In this document: positions 8,606-16,757 of the stretch, piece after piece | Position numbering within the stretch: the stretch's first letter is position 1 | Layout: each line of letters opens with the position of its first letter | Origin: Chromatiales bacterium | Lineage (GTDB): Bacteria > Pseudomonadota > Gammaproteobacteria > Thiohalospirales > Thiohalospiraceae | Length of the DNA stretch: 16,819 nucleotides | Assembly: GCA_026984715.1 (NCBI GenBank) | Contig: JALSRO010000139.1 | Coordinates: forward strand, 1-16,819 | Direction: 5' to 3' | Notes under the pieces: generated by a model | What the model saw: the letters and a program-made list of their open reading frames with translations, nothing else | Told to the model about the DNA's origin: nothing | Databases searched by the model: none | Translations under genes and position numbers: made by a program

Positions 8606-8611
8606 ATTATA
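8606..8611 (-). promoter_or_regulatory. Candidate -10 element upstream of the cytochrome operon
   Basis: A perfect TATAAT on the minus strand lies about 60 nt before the cytochrome start. No recognisable TTGACA-type -35 box is found at 16-18 bp spacing, so this promoter may need an activator. The surrounding 8546-8817 gap shows no gene. Confidence 0.4.
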
Positions 8612-8817
8612 ACGGCACAAGAGGGATCTTCCTTTAGCTGTATCCTGTGGAAAAACAGGGGTTCGGAAGGAGGGGGTATCGCAGGTTCGTCCGGATGGAG
8701 AAGGGCTCCGATCCGGCATCGATGTGTGCAGCCATTCAGTTGTCGCACTGTATTTTCGGGGGGAGAGAGTGCCGGCGCTCCTGGCGGAGGGTGAGATGGT
8801 CCGCGGCGGGTGGAAGG

Positions 8818-9945
8818 CTATGGCTCCTGCAACAACGCCTGAATCTCTTGCGAGAGCTGCAGGGCCTGCTCGATATCCCGATGGAGTACGTTGAAGTGTC
8901 CCATCTTGCGGCCGGGGCGTGCATCCCGCTTGCCATAGAGGTGCAGCCTGGTTTCGGGATGGTTCAGCAGACGTTCCCAGGCGGGAGCCCGTCCGTTCCA
9001 CAGGTCACCGAGCAGATTGCACATCACCACCGGCGAGAGCAGAGAAGTATCTCCAGCTGGCAGGCCGCACAGCATGCGCACCTGCTGTTCGAACTGGCTG
9101 GTCACCGTGGCGTTCAGGGTGAAGTGTCCGCTGTTATGTGGGCGGGGGGCGATCTCGTTTATTAGCAGGCTATTTTCCACGACGAAGAACTCCACCGCCA
9201 GAACCCCGATGAAATCGAGCTCCCTGGCTACCTGTCCAGCCAGGTCGACGGCCTGCCGGGCCAGCTGCTCCGGAACCCGGGCCGGGATGATGGAGCGGTT
9301 GAGGATCCCGTTGCGATGCTGGTTTTCCGCCACCGGGTAGCAGCTGACTTCGCCATTGTCACCGCGGGCCAGCACGACAGAGATCTCCTGCGACAGATCG
9401 AGGCGGCGCTCCAGCACACAGGGAACTCGGCCCAATGTTGTGAATGCGGTATCGATTTCATCTTCGGTGGTGATGGTCTGCTGCCCCTTGCCATCATAGC
9501 CGCCGGTGGAGGTTTTGAGGAGGGAGGGTACACCAATGGCGCCGATGGCCCTCTCCAGCTGCCCCTGTTCGGTGAGTGCAAAGAACGGGGCGGTAGGAAG
9601 ACAGTGATTGCGCAGGAATCTCTTCTCCCGTATCCGGTCACGGCAGATACGTAACGCCTCTGGAGCCGGGCGTACCCGGCACATGCGCTCCAGAGCGCGG
9701 AGGCTGCTGTCCGGAACGGTTTCGAACTCGGTGGTCACCGCTGCGCACCGCTCCCCCATCTGCTGCAGGGCGTGTTCATCGTCATACGGTGCATGGAGAT
9801 GTTCGTCGGCTATTGCACCGGCGGGGCTGAGGGGGTCGGGATCGAGTACCACCGTCATATACCCCATGGTGCGGGCGGCCTCGCAGAACATGCGGCCCAG
9901 CTGGCCACCGCCCAATACTCCCAGTGTCTCTCCCGGAAGGATCAT
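8818..9945 (-). CDS. purK: N5-carboxyaminoimidazole ribonucleotide synthetase
   Basis: The 375-residue ATP-grasp enzyme uses ATP and bicarbonate to carboxylate aminoimidazole ribonucleotide to N5-CAIR in de novo purine synthesis. Visible features are the N-terminal loop [12 protein letters not shown] (about 8-19), the ATP-binding segment [15 protein letters not shown] with Lys144, [18 protein letters not shown], and the Mg-binding [13 protein letters not shown] (262-274) that typifies PurK and PurT. The length fits the family (E. coli PurK is about 355). The ATG at 9945 overlaps the purE stop by 4 bp, so the two proteins, which act in sequence on an unstable intermediate, are translationally coupled. 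Confidence 0.97.
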   Translation of the reverse strand: MILPGETLGVLGGGQLGRMFCEAARTMGYMTVVLDPDPLSPAGAIADEHLHAPYDDEHALQQMGERCAAVTTEFETVPDSSLRALERMCRVRPAPEALRICRDRIREKRFLRNHCLPTAPFFALTEQGQLERAIGAIGVPSLLKTSTGGYDGKGQQTITTEDEIDTAFTTLGRVPCVLERRLDLSQEISVVLARGDNGEVSCYPVAENQHRNGILNRSIIPARVPEQLARQAVDLAGQVARELDFIGVLAVEFFVVENSLLINEIAPRPHNSGHFTLNATVTSQFEQQVRMLCGLPAGDTSLLSPVVMCNLLGDLWNGRAPAWERLLNHPETRLHLYGKRDARPGRKMGHFNVLHRDIEQALQLSQEIQALLQEP

Positions 9946-10442
9946 GGGATCTGCGGCAGCTTCATGGCCTGAACATCACGGGTCTGCCGCTCGCGGAACG
10001 CCTCGAGCCGGTTGGCGATGGTTGCATCCTCCCTTGCCAGGAGGGCGGCAGCGAACAGCGCCGCATTGGTTGCCCCCGACTCTCCGATGGCGAAGGTTGC
10101 CACCGGGATCCCCTTGGGCATCTGTACGATGGAGAGGAGAGAGTCCTGCCCCTTCAGATAACGGGATGGGACCGGCACCCCCAGCACCGGGAGAGGGGTT
10201 TTTGCCGCCAGCATCCCTGGCAGATGGGCGGCGCCGCCCGCACCGGCGATGATACAGGCAAGCCCGCGCGTGGCTGCATCGCTGGCGTACTCATATAATA
10301 GATCCGGTGTGCGGTGGGCGGAAACCACTCTGGCTTCATGGGGGATCCCCAGCTCGTCCAGCTGTCGAACGGCATGCTGCATGACGTCCCAGTCGCTGCT
10401 GCTGCCCATTACCACGCCCACCAGGGGCTGTTTCATAACCAT
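9942..10442 (-). CDS. purE: N5-carboxyaminoimidazole ribonucleotide mutase
   Basis: The 166-residue enzyme converts N5-CAIR to CAIR, the step after PurK. The class I signatures are clear: [10 protein letters not shown] (12-21), SAHRTPD with the catalytic His43, [14 protein letters not shown] and [17 protein letters not shown]. Pairing with purK marks it as the bacterial N5-CAIR mutase type rather than the AIR carboxylase type. Two in-frame ATGs are close together (10442 and 10436). GAGG stands 9 nt before the first, so either could be used. No clear PurR-type operator (ACGCAAACG half-sites) was found in the upstream 151 bp. The gene is divergent from the tRNA-Leu gene. Confidence 0.97.
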   Translation of the reverse strand: MVMKQPLVGVVMGSSSDWDVMQHAVRQLDELGIPHEARVVSAHRTPDLLYEYASDAATRGLACIIAGAGGAAHLPGMLAAKTPLPVLGVPVPSRYLKGQDSLLSIVQMPKGIPVATFAIGESGATNAALFAAALLAREDATIANRLEAFRERQTRDVQAMKLPQIP

Positions 10443-10515
10443 CTTCTGCCACCTCTGTAACCCCGGTTGCCCGGGAAGGGAAACCTGGAAAACCCCGCAT
10501 TATGCCAAAGTGTGG

Positions 10516-10549
10516 CCCCGGTTTCACCATCGATTCGCCGGTGCCGGGG
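10516..10549. other. GC-rich imperfect hairpin between purE and tRNA-Leu
   Basis: CCCCGG(TTT)CACC at 10516-10528 can pair with GGTGCCGGGG at 10540-10549, a 10-bp stem with a 3-nt bulge and an 11-nt loop. A run of eight G residues (10546-10553) overlaps its right arm. Read leftwards, the stem is followed by CCACACTTTT, so it could end or attenuate a leftward transcript ahead of purE. No function is proven. Confidence 0.35.
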
Positions 10550-10575
10550 GGGGAAGAAATCTGCAATAGTATGTG

Positions 10576-10581
10576 TATAAT
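10576..10581 (+). promoter_or_regulatory. -10 element of the tRNA-Leu/tig promoter
   Basis: TATAAT ends 12 nt before the first base of the tRNA, a normal distance for a start site around 10588. No good -35 hexamer is visible at 16-18 bp. The same transcript probably runs on into trigger factor. Confidence 0.5.
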
Positions 10582-10592
10582 GAATGGCTAAA

Positions 10593-10678
<86 letters not shown>

Positions 10679-10707
10679 GAATCGAATGGTTTTCACGAGG
10701 AAAGAGC

Positions 10708-12006
10708 ATGCAAGTATCTGTGCAATCGACCGGTACGCTGGAACGGCGTATGACTGTGGCTGTGCCCGAAGAGCGTATCTCCAGCGAAGTAAGACAGCGC
10801 CTCGACTCCATGCGGCGCCGGGTTCGTATCGACGGATTCCGTCCCGGCAAGGCCCCCCTGCCAGTGGTGCAGCGCAGATATGGGAAACAGGTGCGCGAAG
10901 AGGTCATCGGTGAGGTGATGCAGTCCACCCTGTACGAGGCACTGGAGCAGGAGAAACTGAATCCTGCCGGCATGCCGACCATCGATCCCGAAAGCCTCGA
11001 GCGGCAGAACGGTCTCGAGTATACAGCGGTGTTCGAGGTCTATCCCGAATTCGAACTAGCCTCCTGCTCGACGTTCCGGATCGAGAAGCCGGTCTGTGAG
11101 ATCTCCGAGGAGGATATCGACGCCACGCTGGAGTCGATTCGCAAACAGCGCACTCGCTGGGAAGAGAAACAGGGAGCCGCAGCGGATGGCGATCAGATTA
11201 CCATCAGCTTCGTGGGCACTATCGACGGGGAGCCGTTTGCGGGTGGTCAGGCCGACAACTTCCAACTGGTTCTCGGATCAGGCCGGATGATCGACGGTTT
11301 CGAAGAGGGGCTGAAGGAGGTCGAAGCGGGCGAAGAGCGAGTCGTCGAGGTCACCTTTCCGCAGGAGTACCATGCCACCGAGCTGGCAGGCAAGGAGGCC
11401 AGCTTCTCGGTCAAGGTGGAGCGGGTCGAGGCGCCGGTGCTGCCGGAGCTGGACGACGAGTTTGCCGGCCACCTCGGGGTTTCCGGTGGAGTGGCGGCCC
11501 TTCGGAAAGAGGTGAAGGCCAACATGCAGCGGGAGCTGGATCAGGCGCTCAGGTCACGAATCAAGCAGCAGGTGATGGACAAATTGCTGGAGGCCAACGA
11601 GATCGAGCTGCCGAAGAGCCTGGTGGAGCAGGAGGCCCGCAGCCTGGCGGCGCAGATGCAGCAGCGGATGGCGCAGCAGGGGATTGGAGCGGGAGATGGT
11701 GCGGCGGATCCTTCCCTGTTCACCGAACAGGCGCAACGGCGGGTCGCATTGGGACTGATCGTGGCACAGGCCATCAAAGCCAACGGGTTTGAAGCGGGGG
11801 CGGACGATGTTCGCACAGCGGTGGAGGAGATTGCCCAGCCCTACGAGAAACCCCAGGAGGTCATCGACTGGCACTACTCAGACAAGAAGAGGCTGGCCGA
11901 CATCGAGGCACTGGTGCTGGAGAACAAGGTGGTCGACTGGGTTCTGGACCAGGCAGAGGTGGTGGACAAACCGGTTTCATTCACCGAGCTTACCGCAAAG
12001 AGTTAG
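10708..12006 (+). CDS. tig: Trigger factor, ribosome-associated chaperone and peptidyl-prolyl isomerase
   Basis: The 432-residue protein matches the size of trigger factor (E. coli 432). The N-terminal ribosome-binding domain carries the signature GFRPGK at 43-48 that docks at the exit tunnel. The FKBP-like isomerase domain follows (about 150-245, GDQITISFVGTIDG ... LGSGRMIDGFEEGL), and the C-terminal helical arms contain LPKSLVEQEARSLAAQMQQR. It binds nascent chains in the cytoplasm. The frame is open upstream through the tRNA gene, but the ATG at 10708 has ACGAGGA at the right distance and gives the family N-terminus. It is the first protein gene of the tig-clpP-clpX-lon block. Confidence 0.97.
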   Translation: MQVSVQSTGTLERRMTVAVPEERISSEVRQRLDSMRRRVRIDGFRPGKAPLPVVQRRYGKQVREEVIGEVMQSTLYEALEQEKLNPAGMPTIDPESLERQNGLEYTAVFEVYPEFELASCSTFRIEKPVCEISEEDIDATLESIRKQRTRWEEKQGAAADGDQITISFVGTIDGEPFAGGQADNFQLVLGSGRMIDGFEEGLKEVEAGEERVVEVTFPQEYHATELAGKEASFSVKVERVEAPVLPELDDEFAGHLGVSGGVAALRKEVKANMQRELDQALRSRIKQQVMDKLLEANEIELPKSLVEQEARSLAAQMQQRMAQQGIGAGDGAADPSLFTEQAQRRVALGLIVAQAIKANGFEAGADDVRTAVEEIAQPYEKPQEVIDWHYSDKKRLADIEALVLENKVVDWVLDQAEVVDKPVSFTELTAKS

Positions 12007-12065
12007 TGCCCAGCAGGGGTTTGGAGCGTTGAACCGGCCGGCCTTCTGCGGGATGGCAGATGGGT

Positions 12066-12104
12066 GGCATGGTTATCGGTACGGCTTAAAGGTAACCATG
12101 TGCC
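12066..12104 (+). other. Stem-loop between tig and clpP
   Basis: GGC-ATGGTTA (12066-12075) pairs with TAACCAT-GT-GCC (12093-12104): a 7-bp perfect core, extended by 3 bp after a 2-nt bulge, with a 17-nt loop. No U tract follows, so it is not an obvious intrinsic terminator. It could be an mRNA processing or stability element. Confidence 0.35.
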
Positions 12105-12114
12105 GGCCGATTTA
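12085..12114 (+). promoter_or_regulatory. Weak sigma32-like promoter candidate for clpP
   Basis: CTTAAA (12085-12090) and GCCGATTTA (12106-12114), 15 bp apart, resemble the sigma32 elements CTTGAAA and CCCCATnTA with one mismatch in the first six bases of the -35 and two in the -10. The position just before the clpP Shine-Dalgarno fits. clpP is a heat-shock gene in E. coli, but the match is weak. Confidence 0.25.
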
Positions 12115-12140
12115 CTTGAATAACTACATAGGAGATACCA

Positions 12141-12758
12141 TTGGATATACACAACACCGGGTTGGTCCCCATGGTGGTCGAACAGTCGGCACGGGGGGAA
12201 CGGGCCTATGACATCTACTCCAGACTGCTCAAGGAGCGGGTCATCTTCCTGATCGGGCCGGTGGAGGACCACATGGCCAATCTGGTGGTTGCGCAGATGC
12301 TGTTCCTGGAGTCGGAGAATCCCGACAAGGACATCCATCTCTATATCAACTCTCCGGGTGGTGCGGTGACCGCCGGGATGGCTATCTACGATACCATGCA
12401 GTTCATCAAACCCGATGTCAGCACCATGTGTATTGGTCAGGCTGCCAGCATGGGGGCGCTGTTGCTGGCCGGGGGAGCTGCCGGCAAGCGCTACTGTCTG
12501 CCCCATTCCCGGATGATGATCCACCAGCCGCTGGGCGGCTTCCAGGGGCAGGCAACGGATATCGAGATCCACGCCAATGAGATTCTGAAGGTGCGGGAGC
12601 GTCTCAACCGGGTGCTGGCGGCCCATACCGGCAAGCCCATCGAGCAGGTGAGCAAGGACACCGATCGGGATTTCTTCATGGATGGGGAAGAGGCCGTGAA
12701 GTATGGTCTGATCGATAGTGTACTGGCGGAACGGCAGGCTTCTGTAGCGAAAAAGTAA
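12141..12758 (+). CDS. clpP: ATP-dependent Clp protease proteolytic subunit
   Basis: The 205-residue protein is a complete ClpP, the serine protease that forms a tetradecameric chamber and works with ClpX. The catalytic triad is visible: Ser103 in [14 protein letters not shown], His128 in [10 protein letters not shown] and Asp177 in DTDRDFF, with the spacing of E. coli ClpP. The start is TTG at 12141. AGGAG stands 6 nt upstream, and an in-frame TAG at 12129-12131 overlaps it, so no earlier start is possible. The only nearby alternative is the ATG at 12171, which would remove ten residues. E. coli ClpP carries a short propeptide here; this N-terminus is shorter. The gene lies 134 bp after tig and 94 bp before clpX. 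Confidence 0.97.
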   Translation: MDIHNTGLVPMVVEQSARGERAYDIYSRLLKERVIFLIGPVEDHMANLVVAQMLFLESENPDKDIHLYINSPGGAVTAGMAIYDTMQFIKPDVSTMCIGQAASMGALLLAGGAAGKRYCLPHSRMMIHQPLGGFQGQATDIEIHANEILKVRERLNRVLAAHTGKPIEQVSKDTDRDFFMDGEEAVKYGLIDSVLAERQASVAKK

Positions 12759-12770
12759 ATTGATTTCCGG

Positions 12771-12835
12771 ATTCCGCAGCGAGACTTGCAAAACAGGAGA
12801 AATTTGGGCAGGGTTGAATATAGGTTCTGCGGGAT
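12771..12835 (+). repeat. Inverted repeat spanning the clpP-clpX gap
   Basis: ATTCCGCAG at 12771-12779 and CTGCGGGAT at 12827-12835 are complementary over 9 positions with one G-U pair in RNA, and are separated by 47 nt. They could close a large loop just before the clpX Shine-Dalgarno. The significance is unknown. Confidence 0.25.
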
Positions 12836-12852
12836 TGATGAGGTAGATATAG

Positions 12853-14121
12853 ATGAGTGACGAGAAACGCAACGGCAACAAGCTGCTCTACTGCTCTTTC
12901 TGCGGGAAGAGTCAGCATGAAGTGCGCAAACTGATTGCCGGTCCGTCTGTGTTCATTTGCGATGAATGTGTGGATCTCTGCAACGATATTATCCGGGAGG
13001 AGATCCAGGAGCAGGACGCAGAGGACAGCTCGGCCAAGTTGCCGACTCCGCACGAGATCAACCGCGTTCTCGATGAATATGTGATTGGCCAGCACGGCGC
13101 CAAGAAGACCCTCTCGGTGGCAGTATACAATCACTACAAGCGCCTCGAGGTCGGTCAGAGCCGGGATGACGTGGAGCTGGTAAAGAGCAACATCCTGCTC
13201 ATCGGCCCCACCGGGAGCGGCAAGACCCTGCTGGCGGAGACTCTTGCCCGGCTGCTCAAGGTCCCCTTCACCATTGCCGATGCCACCACCCTGACCGAAG
13301 CTGGTTATGTGGGTGAGGATGTAGAGAACATCATCCAGAAGCTGTTGCAGAAGTGCGACTATGACGTGGAAAAGGCGCAGACCGGTATCGTCTATATCGA
13401 CGAAATCGACAAGATATCACGCAAGTCTGAAAACCCCTCCATAACCCGCGATGTCTCGGGCGAGGGGGTTCAGCAGGCCCTGCTGAAGCTGATCGAGGGT
13501 ACCATCGCCTCGGTGCCACCGCAGGGAGGCAGAAAACATCCGCAGCAGGAGTTCCTTCAGGTGAATACCGCCAACATCCTGTTCATCTGTGGTGGTGCCT
13601 TTGCCGGCCTGGACCGGATCATCCGCGACCGTACGGAGAAGGGCGGGATCGGTTTTGCCGCAGAGATCAAGGCGGCGGATGATGAGCAGGGATTTGGTGA
13701 GGTGATAAGCGGCGTCGAGCCGGAAGATCTGGTCAGATATGGACTGATTCCTGAGTTCGTGGGGCGTCTGCCGGTGATGGCAACGCTGGAGGAGCTGAAC
13801 GAGGACGCTCTGGTGCGCATCCTGACCGAGCCGAAGAATGCTATTGCCAAACAGTTCATCAAACTTTTCGAGATGGAGGGCGTGGAGCTGGAGTTCCGTC
13901 CCGATGCTTTGCACACCGTCGCACGCAAGGCGATGGAACGCAAGACCGGGGCCCGCGGCCTGCGCTCCATTATCGAGCATGCATTGCTGGATATCATGTA
14001 CGACCTTCCCTCCCTGGAGAACGTATCCAAGGTGATTGTGGATGAAGGGGCGATAACGGGTGATTCCGAACCGTTGTTGCTCTATGAAGGTGCCGATCAG
14101 CACGTTGCATCGGACAAGTAG
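12853..14121 (+). CDS. clpX: ATP-dependent Clp protease ATP-binding subunit ClpX
   Basis: The 422-residue AAA+ unfoldase recognises substrates and feeds them to ClpP. The N-terminal zinc-binding domain has the four cysteines at 14, 17, 36 and 39 (CSFC and CDEC). The AAA+ core shows Walker A GPTGSGKT (118-125), Walker B IVYIDEID (179-186), the substrate-gripping pore loop GYVG (151-154) and the RKH pore loop (227-229). GARGLRS near the end is the sensor 2 region. The length matches E. coli ClpX (424). The ATG at 12853 is preceded by GAGGT. It lies 94 bp after clpP in the same direction and was probably part of the same transcript. Confidence 0.98.
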   Translation: MSDEKRNGNKLLYCSFCGKSQHEVRKLIAGPSVFICDECVDLCNDIIREEIQEQDAEDSSAKLPTPHEINRVLDEYVIGQHGAKKTLSVAVYNHYKRLEVGQSRDDVELVKSNILLIGPTGSGKTLLAETLARLLKVPFTIADATTLTEAGYVGEDVENIIQKLLQKCDYDVEKAQTGIVYIDEIDKISRKSENPSITRDVSGEGVQQALLKLIEGTIASVPPQGGRKHPQQEFLQVNTANILFICGGAFAGLDRIIRDRTEKGGIGFAAEIKAADDEQGFGEVISGVEPEDLVRYGLIPEFVGRLPVMATLEELNEDALVRILTEPKNAIAKQFIKLFEMEGVELEFRPDALHTVARKAMERKTGARGLRSIIEHALLDIMYDLPSLENVSKVIVDEGAITGDSEPLLLYEGADQHVASDK

Positions 14122-14173
14122 CTGCTCCACCCTTCCCGGAAGTGGCAACGGGAGGGTTTCTCTCACCGGTGCT

Positions 14174-14202
14174 CTTGAAATCCGGCGGGTTTGCCCCTAT
14201 CT
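14174..14202 (+). promoter_or_regulatory. Sigma32-type heat-shock promoter of lon
   Basis: CTTGAAA (14174-14180) is identical to the sigma32 -35 consensus. CCCTATCT (14195-14202), 14 bp later, matches CCCCATnT with one mismatch. The predicted start near 14209 leaves a leader of about 50 nt. lon is a classic sigma32 target in E. coli, which supports the reading. Confidence 0.65.
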
Positions 14203-14205
14203 CCT

Positions 14206-14234
14206 GAGTGGCTGTCCGAGAAAAGAGGCCACTC
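14206..14234 (+). other. Hairpin at the 5' end of the lon leader
   Basis: GAGTGGC (14206-14212) and GCCACTC (14228-14234) form a perfect 7-bp stem with a 15-nt loop. It lies right at the expected 5' end of a sigma32-driven lon transcript. It could protect the mRNA end; no U tract follows, so a terminator for clpX is unlikely. Confidence 0.4.
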
Positions 14235-14236
14235 GG

Positions 14237-14262
14237 CATCAAATTTATAGAGAAATTTCATG
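14237..14262 (+). promoter_or_regulatory. AU-rich inverted repeat covering the lon ribosome binding site and start
   Basis: CATCAAATTT (14237-14246) is complementary to AAATTTCATG (14253-14262) except for one C-C mismatch, with the hexaloop ATAGAG. The ATG of lon is in the stem, and the weak Shine-Dalgarno-like AGAG is in the loop. A stem this AU-rich would melt easily, as in simple RNA thermometers. Function is inferred from the geometry only. Confidence 0.35.
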
Positions 14263-16698
14263 GTAGAGCACCCAGATCAGATATCCGAAGTAGTGGATGA
14301 GCCCATCCAGGTTGCGCCACTGCTACCGTTGCGCGACGTCGTTGTCTATCCTCACATGGTCATCCCCCTGTTCGTCGGGAGGGAGAAATCCATCAGGGCG
14401 CTGGAGAAGGCAATGGAGAACAGCAAGCAGATCCTGCTTGCTGCGCAGACCAATGCTTCCACCGACGAGCCGGGACTGGATGATATTCACCGGGTTGCCA
14501 CTCTGGCCAACATCCTGCAGTTGCTGAAGCTGCCGGACGGGACTGTCAAGGTTCTGGTCGAGGGGAGCCAGCGAGCCCGTATCGTGAATTTTCTGAGCAC
14601 CGAGGAGCTGTTTCAGGCACAGTTCACCATCCTTGCTCCGGACCAGATGGACGAGCGTGAGTCCGAGGTGATGATACGTTCTGTCATCACCCAGTTCGAG
14701 CAGTATGTCAAGCTGAACAACAAAATCCCGCCCGAGATCCTCTCCTCCCTCTCCGGTATCGATGACCCCAGCCGGCTGGCGGATACCATAGCGGCGCATA
14801 TGGCGCTCAAGATCGAAGAGAAACAGAAGATTCTAGAGCTCAACCTGGTTGGTGAGCGCCTCGAATACCTGATGGGGTTGCTGGAGTCCGAGATAGATCT
14901 GCTGCAGGTGGAGAAACGGATCCGCCATCGTGTCAAGCGCCAGATGGAGAAGAGCCAGCGCGAATACTATCTCAACGAGCAGATGAAGGCGATTCAGAAA
15001 GAGCTTGGCGAGATGGAAGAGGCTCCCAACGAGATGGAGGAGCTCGCCCGGCGCATCGAGCAGGCAGGCATGCCCAAGGAGGCACGGGAGAAGGCGGAAG
15101 CTGAACTCAACAAGCTGAAGATGATGTCTCCCATGTCGGCAGAGGCCTCGGTGGTGAGAAACTACATCGAGACGCTGACCAGCGTGCCGTGGAAGAAACG
15201 CACCAAGATCCACCGGGATCTGGTCAAGGCAAACGAGATCCTGGAGGCGGATCACTACGGTCTGGAGAAGGTCAAGGAGCGTATTCTGGAGTACCTCGCG
15301 GTCCAGCAGCGGGTCAGGAAGTTGAAGGGCCCCATCCTCTGTCTGGTGGGCCCGCCGGGCGTGGGCAAGACCTCGCTGGCTCGCTCCATCGCCCGCGCCA
15401 CCAACCGCAAGTTCGTTCGCATGTCGCTGGGCGGGGTGCGCGACGAGGCGGAGATCCGCGGTCATCGGCGCACCTACATCGGCTCCATGCCGGGCAAAGT
15501 GATCCAGAACCTGATCAAGGTTGGTACTCGTAACCCACTGTTTCTACTGGACGAGATCGACAAGATGGCGGCGGACTTCCGGGGCGATCCGGCAGCTGCG
15601 CTGCTGGAGGTGCTCGATCCGGAACAGAACAATACCTTTGCCGACCACTATTTGGAGGTGGACTACGATCTCTCCGACGTGATGTTCATTGCCACCTCCA
15701 ACAGCATGAACATACCCGGTCCGCTGCTGGATCGGATGGAGGTGATCCGCATCCCGGGATACACCGAAGATGAAAAGCTCAACATCGCCATGCGCTACCT
15801 GGTGCCCAAGCAGCTGAAGGCCAACGGTCTGAAGGAGAACGAGATCGGCATCACCGAATCGGCACTGCGGGATATCATACGGTACTATACCCGTGAGGCT
15901 GGCGTGCGCAGCCTGGAGCGTGAGATCGCCAAGATCTGCCGTAAGGTGGTCAAAGAGATCCTTCTGAAGGAGAGCGGAGGGAACAGAAAGAGAACCATCA
16001 CCGCGCGAAACCTGGATCAGTATCTTGGTGTCCGGCGTTTCCGTTTCGGGCGGGCGGAAGAGCAGGATCAGGTGGGGCAGGTTACCGGTCTGGCCTGGAC
16101 CGAGGTGGGTGGCGATCTGCTCACCATCGAAACCGTGGTCGTTCCCGGCAAGGGAAAACATCAGGTTACCGGCCAGCTCGGTGACGTAATGAAGGAGTCC
16201 ATCACCGCTGCCATGAGCGTAGTGCGGGCACGTTCCCTCATGTTGGGGATCAAGCCGGACTTCTACGAAAAGCACGATATCCATATCCATGTTCCGGAAG
16301 GGGCGATTCCCAAGGATGGCCCCAGCGCCGGCATCGGGATGTGCACTGCGCTGGTTTCGGCCCTGACGGGTATTCCGGTGCGTGCCGATGTAGCCATGAC
16401 CGGCGAGATCACCCTGCGCGGTGAGGTGTTGGCCATCGGTGGCCTCAAGGAAAAGCTGTTGGCCGCGTTGCGCGGCGGGATCAAGGTTGTGATCATCCCG
16501 GAGGAGAACCGCAAGGATCTGACCGAGATCCCGAAGAATGTTCTCGACGAGCTGGACATCCGTCCGGTACGCTGGATCGACGAGGTGCTGGCAATCGCCT
16601 TGCAACATATGCCGGAGCCACTTCCGGATGAGATCGACGTACTGGAAAAAGAGAAGCCGAAGAAGAGCGCCAAGCGCAGCGAACTGCGACCGCACTGA
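14260..16698 (+). CDS. lon: ATP-dependent Lon protease
   Basis: The 812-residue protein is a complete bacterial LonA (E. coli 784): an N-terminal substrate-binding domain ([19 protein letters not shown]), a coiled helical region with [18 protein letters not shown], an AAA+ domain with Walker A GPPGVGKT (364-371) and Walker [10 protein letters not shown], and a C-terminal protease domain. The Ser-Lys dyad is Ser689 in [11 protein letters not shown] and Lys732 in [10 protein letters not shown], with the 43-residue spacing of E. coli Lon. It degrades misfolded and regulatory proteins in the cytoplasm. Its C-terminal tail is Lys/Arg-rich ([17 protein letters not shown]). The ATG at 14260 has only a weak AGAG upstream. 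It lies 138 bp after clpX, with its own heat-shock-type promoter between. Confidence 0.98.
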   Translation: MVEHPDQISEVVDEPIQVAPLLPLRDVVVYPHMVIPLFVGREKSIRALEKAMENSKQILLAAQTNASTDEPGLDDIHRVATLANILQLLKLPDGTVKVLVEGSQRARIVNFLSTEELFQAQFTILAPDQMDERESEVMIRSVITQFEQYVKLNNKIPPEILSSLSGIDDPSRLADTIAAHMALKIEEKQKILELNLVGERLEYLMGLLESEIDLLQVEKRIRHRVKRQMEKSQREYYLNEQMKAIQKELGEMEEAPNEMEELARRIEQAGMPKEAREKAEAELNKLKMMSPMSAEASVVRNYIETLTSVPWKKRTKIHRDLVKANEILEADHYGLEKVKERILEYLAVQQRVRKLKGPILCLVGPPGVGKTSLARSIARATNRKFVRMSLGGVRDEAEIRGHRRTYIGSMPGKVIQNLIKVGTRNPLFLLDEIDKMAADFRGDPAAALLEVLDPEQNNTFADHYLEVDYDLSDVMFIATSNSMNIPGPLLDRMEVIRIPGYTEDEKLNIAMRYLVPKQLKANGLKENEIGITESALRDIIRYYTREAGVRSLEREIAKICRKVVKEILLKESGGNRKRTITARNLDQYLGVRRFRFGRAEEQDQVGQVTGLAWTEVGGDLLTIETVVVPGKGKHQVTGQLGDVMKESITAAMSVVRARSLMLGIKPDFYEKHDIHIHVPEGAIPKDGPSAGIGMCTALVSALTGIPVRADVAMTGEITLRGEVLAIGGLKEKLLAALRGGIKVVIIPEENRKDLTEIPKNVLDELDIRPVRWIDEVLAIALQHMPEPLPDEIDVLEKEKPKKSAKRSELRPH

Positions 16699-16722
16699 CA
16701 GTCCTTTCCAATCCAGAAATGA

Positions 16723-16757
16723 GCCTGAAGAGGGGTAGTCTGTGAGCCCTATCAGGC
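16723..16757. terminator. Candidate bidirectional stem-loop between lon and the convergent gene
   Basis: GCCTGA (16723-16728) pairs with TCAGGC (16752-16757). An inner AGGG/CCCT stem (16731-16734 and 16747-16750) lies across a small internal loop. The position between two converging 3' ends suits a shared terminator, but there is no clear U tract on either side. Confidence 0.25.

Noticed and set aside
8644..8659. CCTGT-GGAAAA-ACAGG hairpin as a terminator
   Set aside because: Short stem, no U tract on either strand, and not next to a gene end.
8546..9001. 152-codon N-terminal extension of the cytochrome gene
   Set aside because: It would put the signal peptide inside the protein and overlaps purK; the ATG at 8545 has a Shine-Dalgarno and a signal peptide right after it.
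8647..9165. 172-codon plus-strand frame upstream of and across the end of purK
   Set aside because: Two thirds is antisense to purK and the rest shows no domain or ribosome binding site.
12003..12881. Minus-strand frame across clpP and both its gaps
   Set aside because: Almost all of it is antisense to clpP; no domain, no convincing start.
15544..16695. 383-codon antisense frame in lon
   Set aside because: Shadow of the Lon coding sequence with no recognisable domain.
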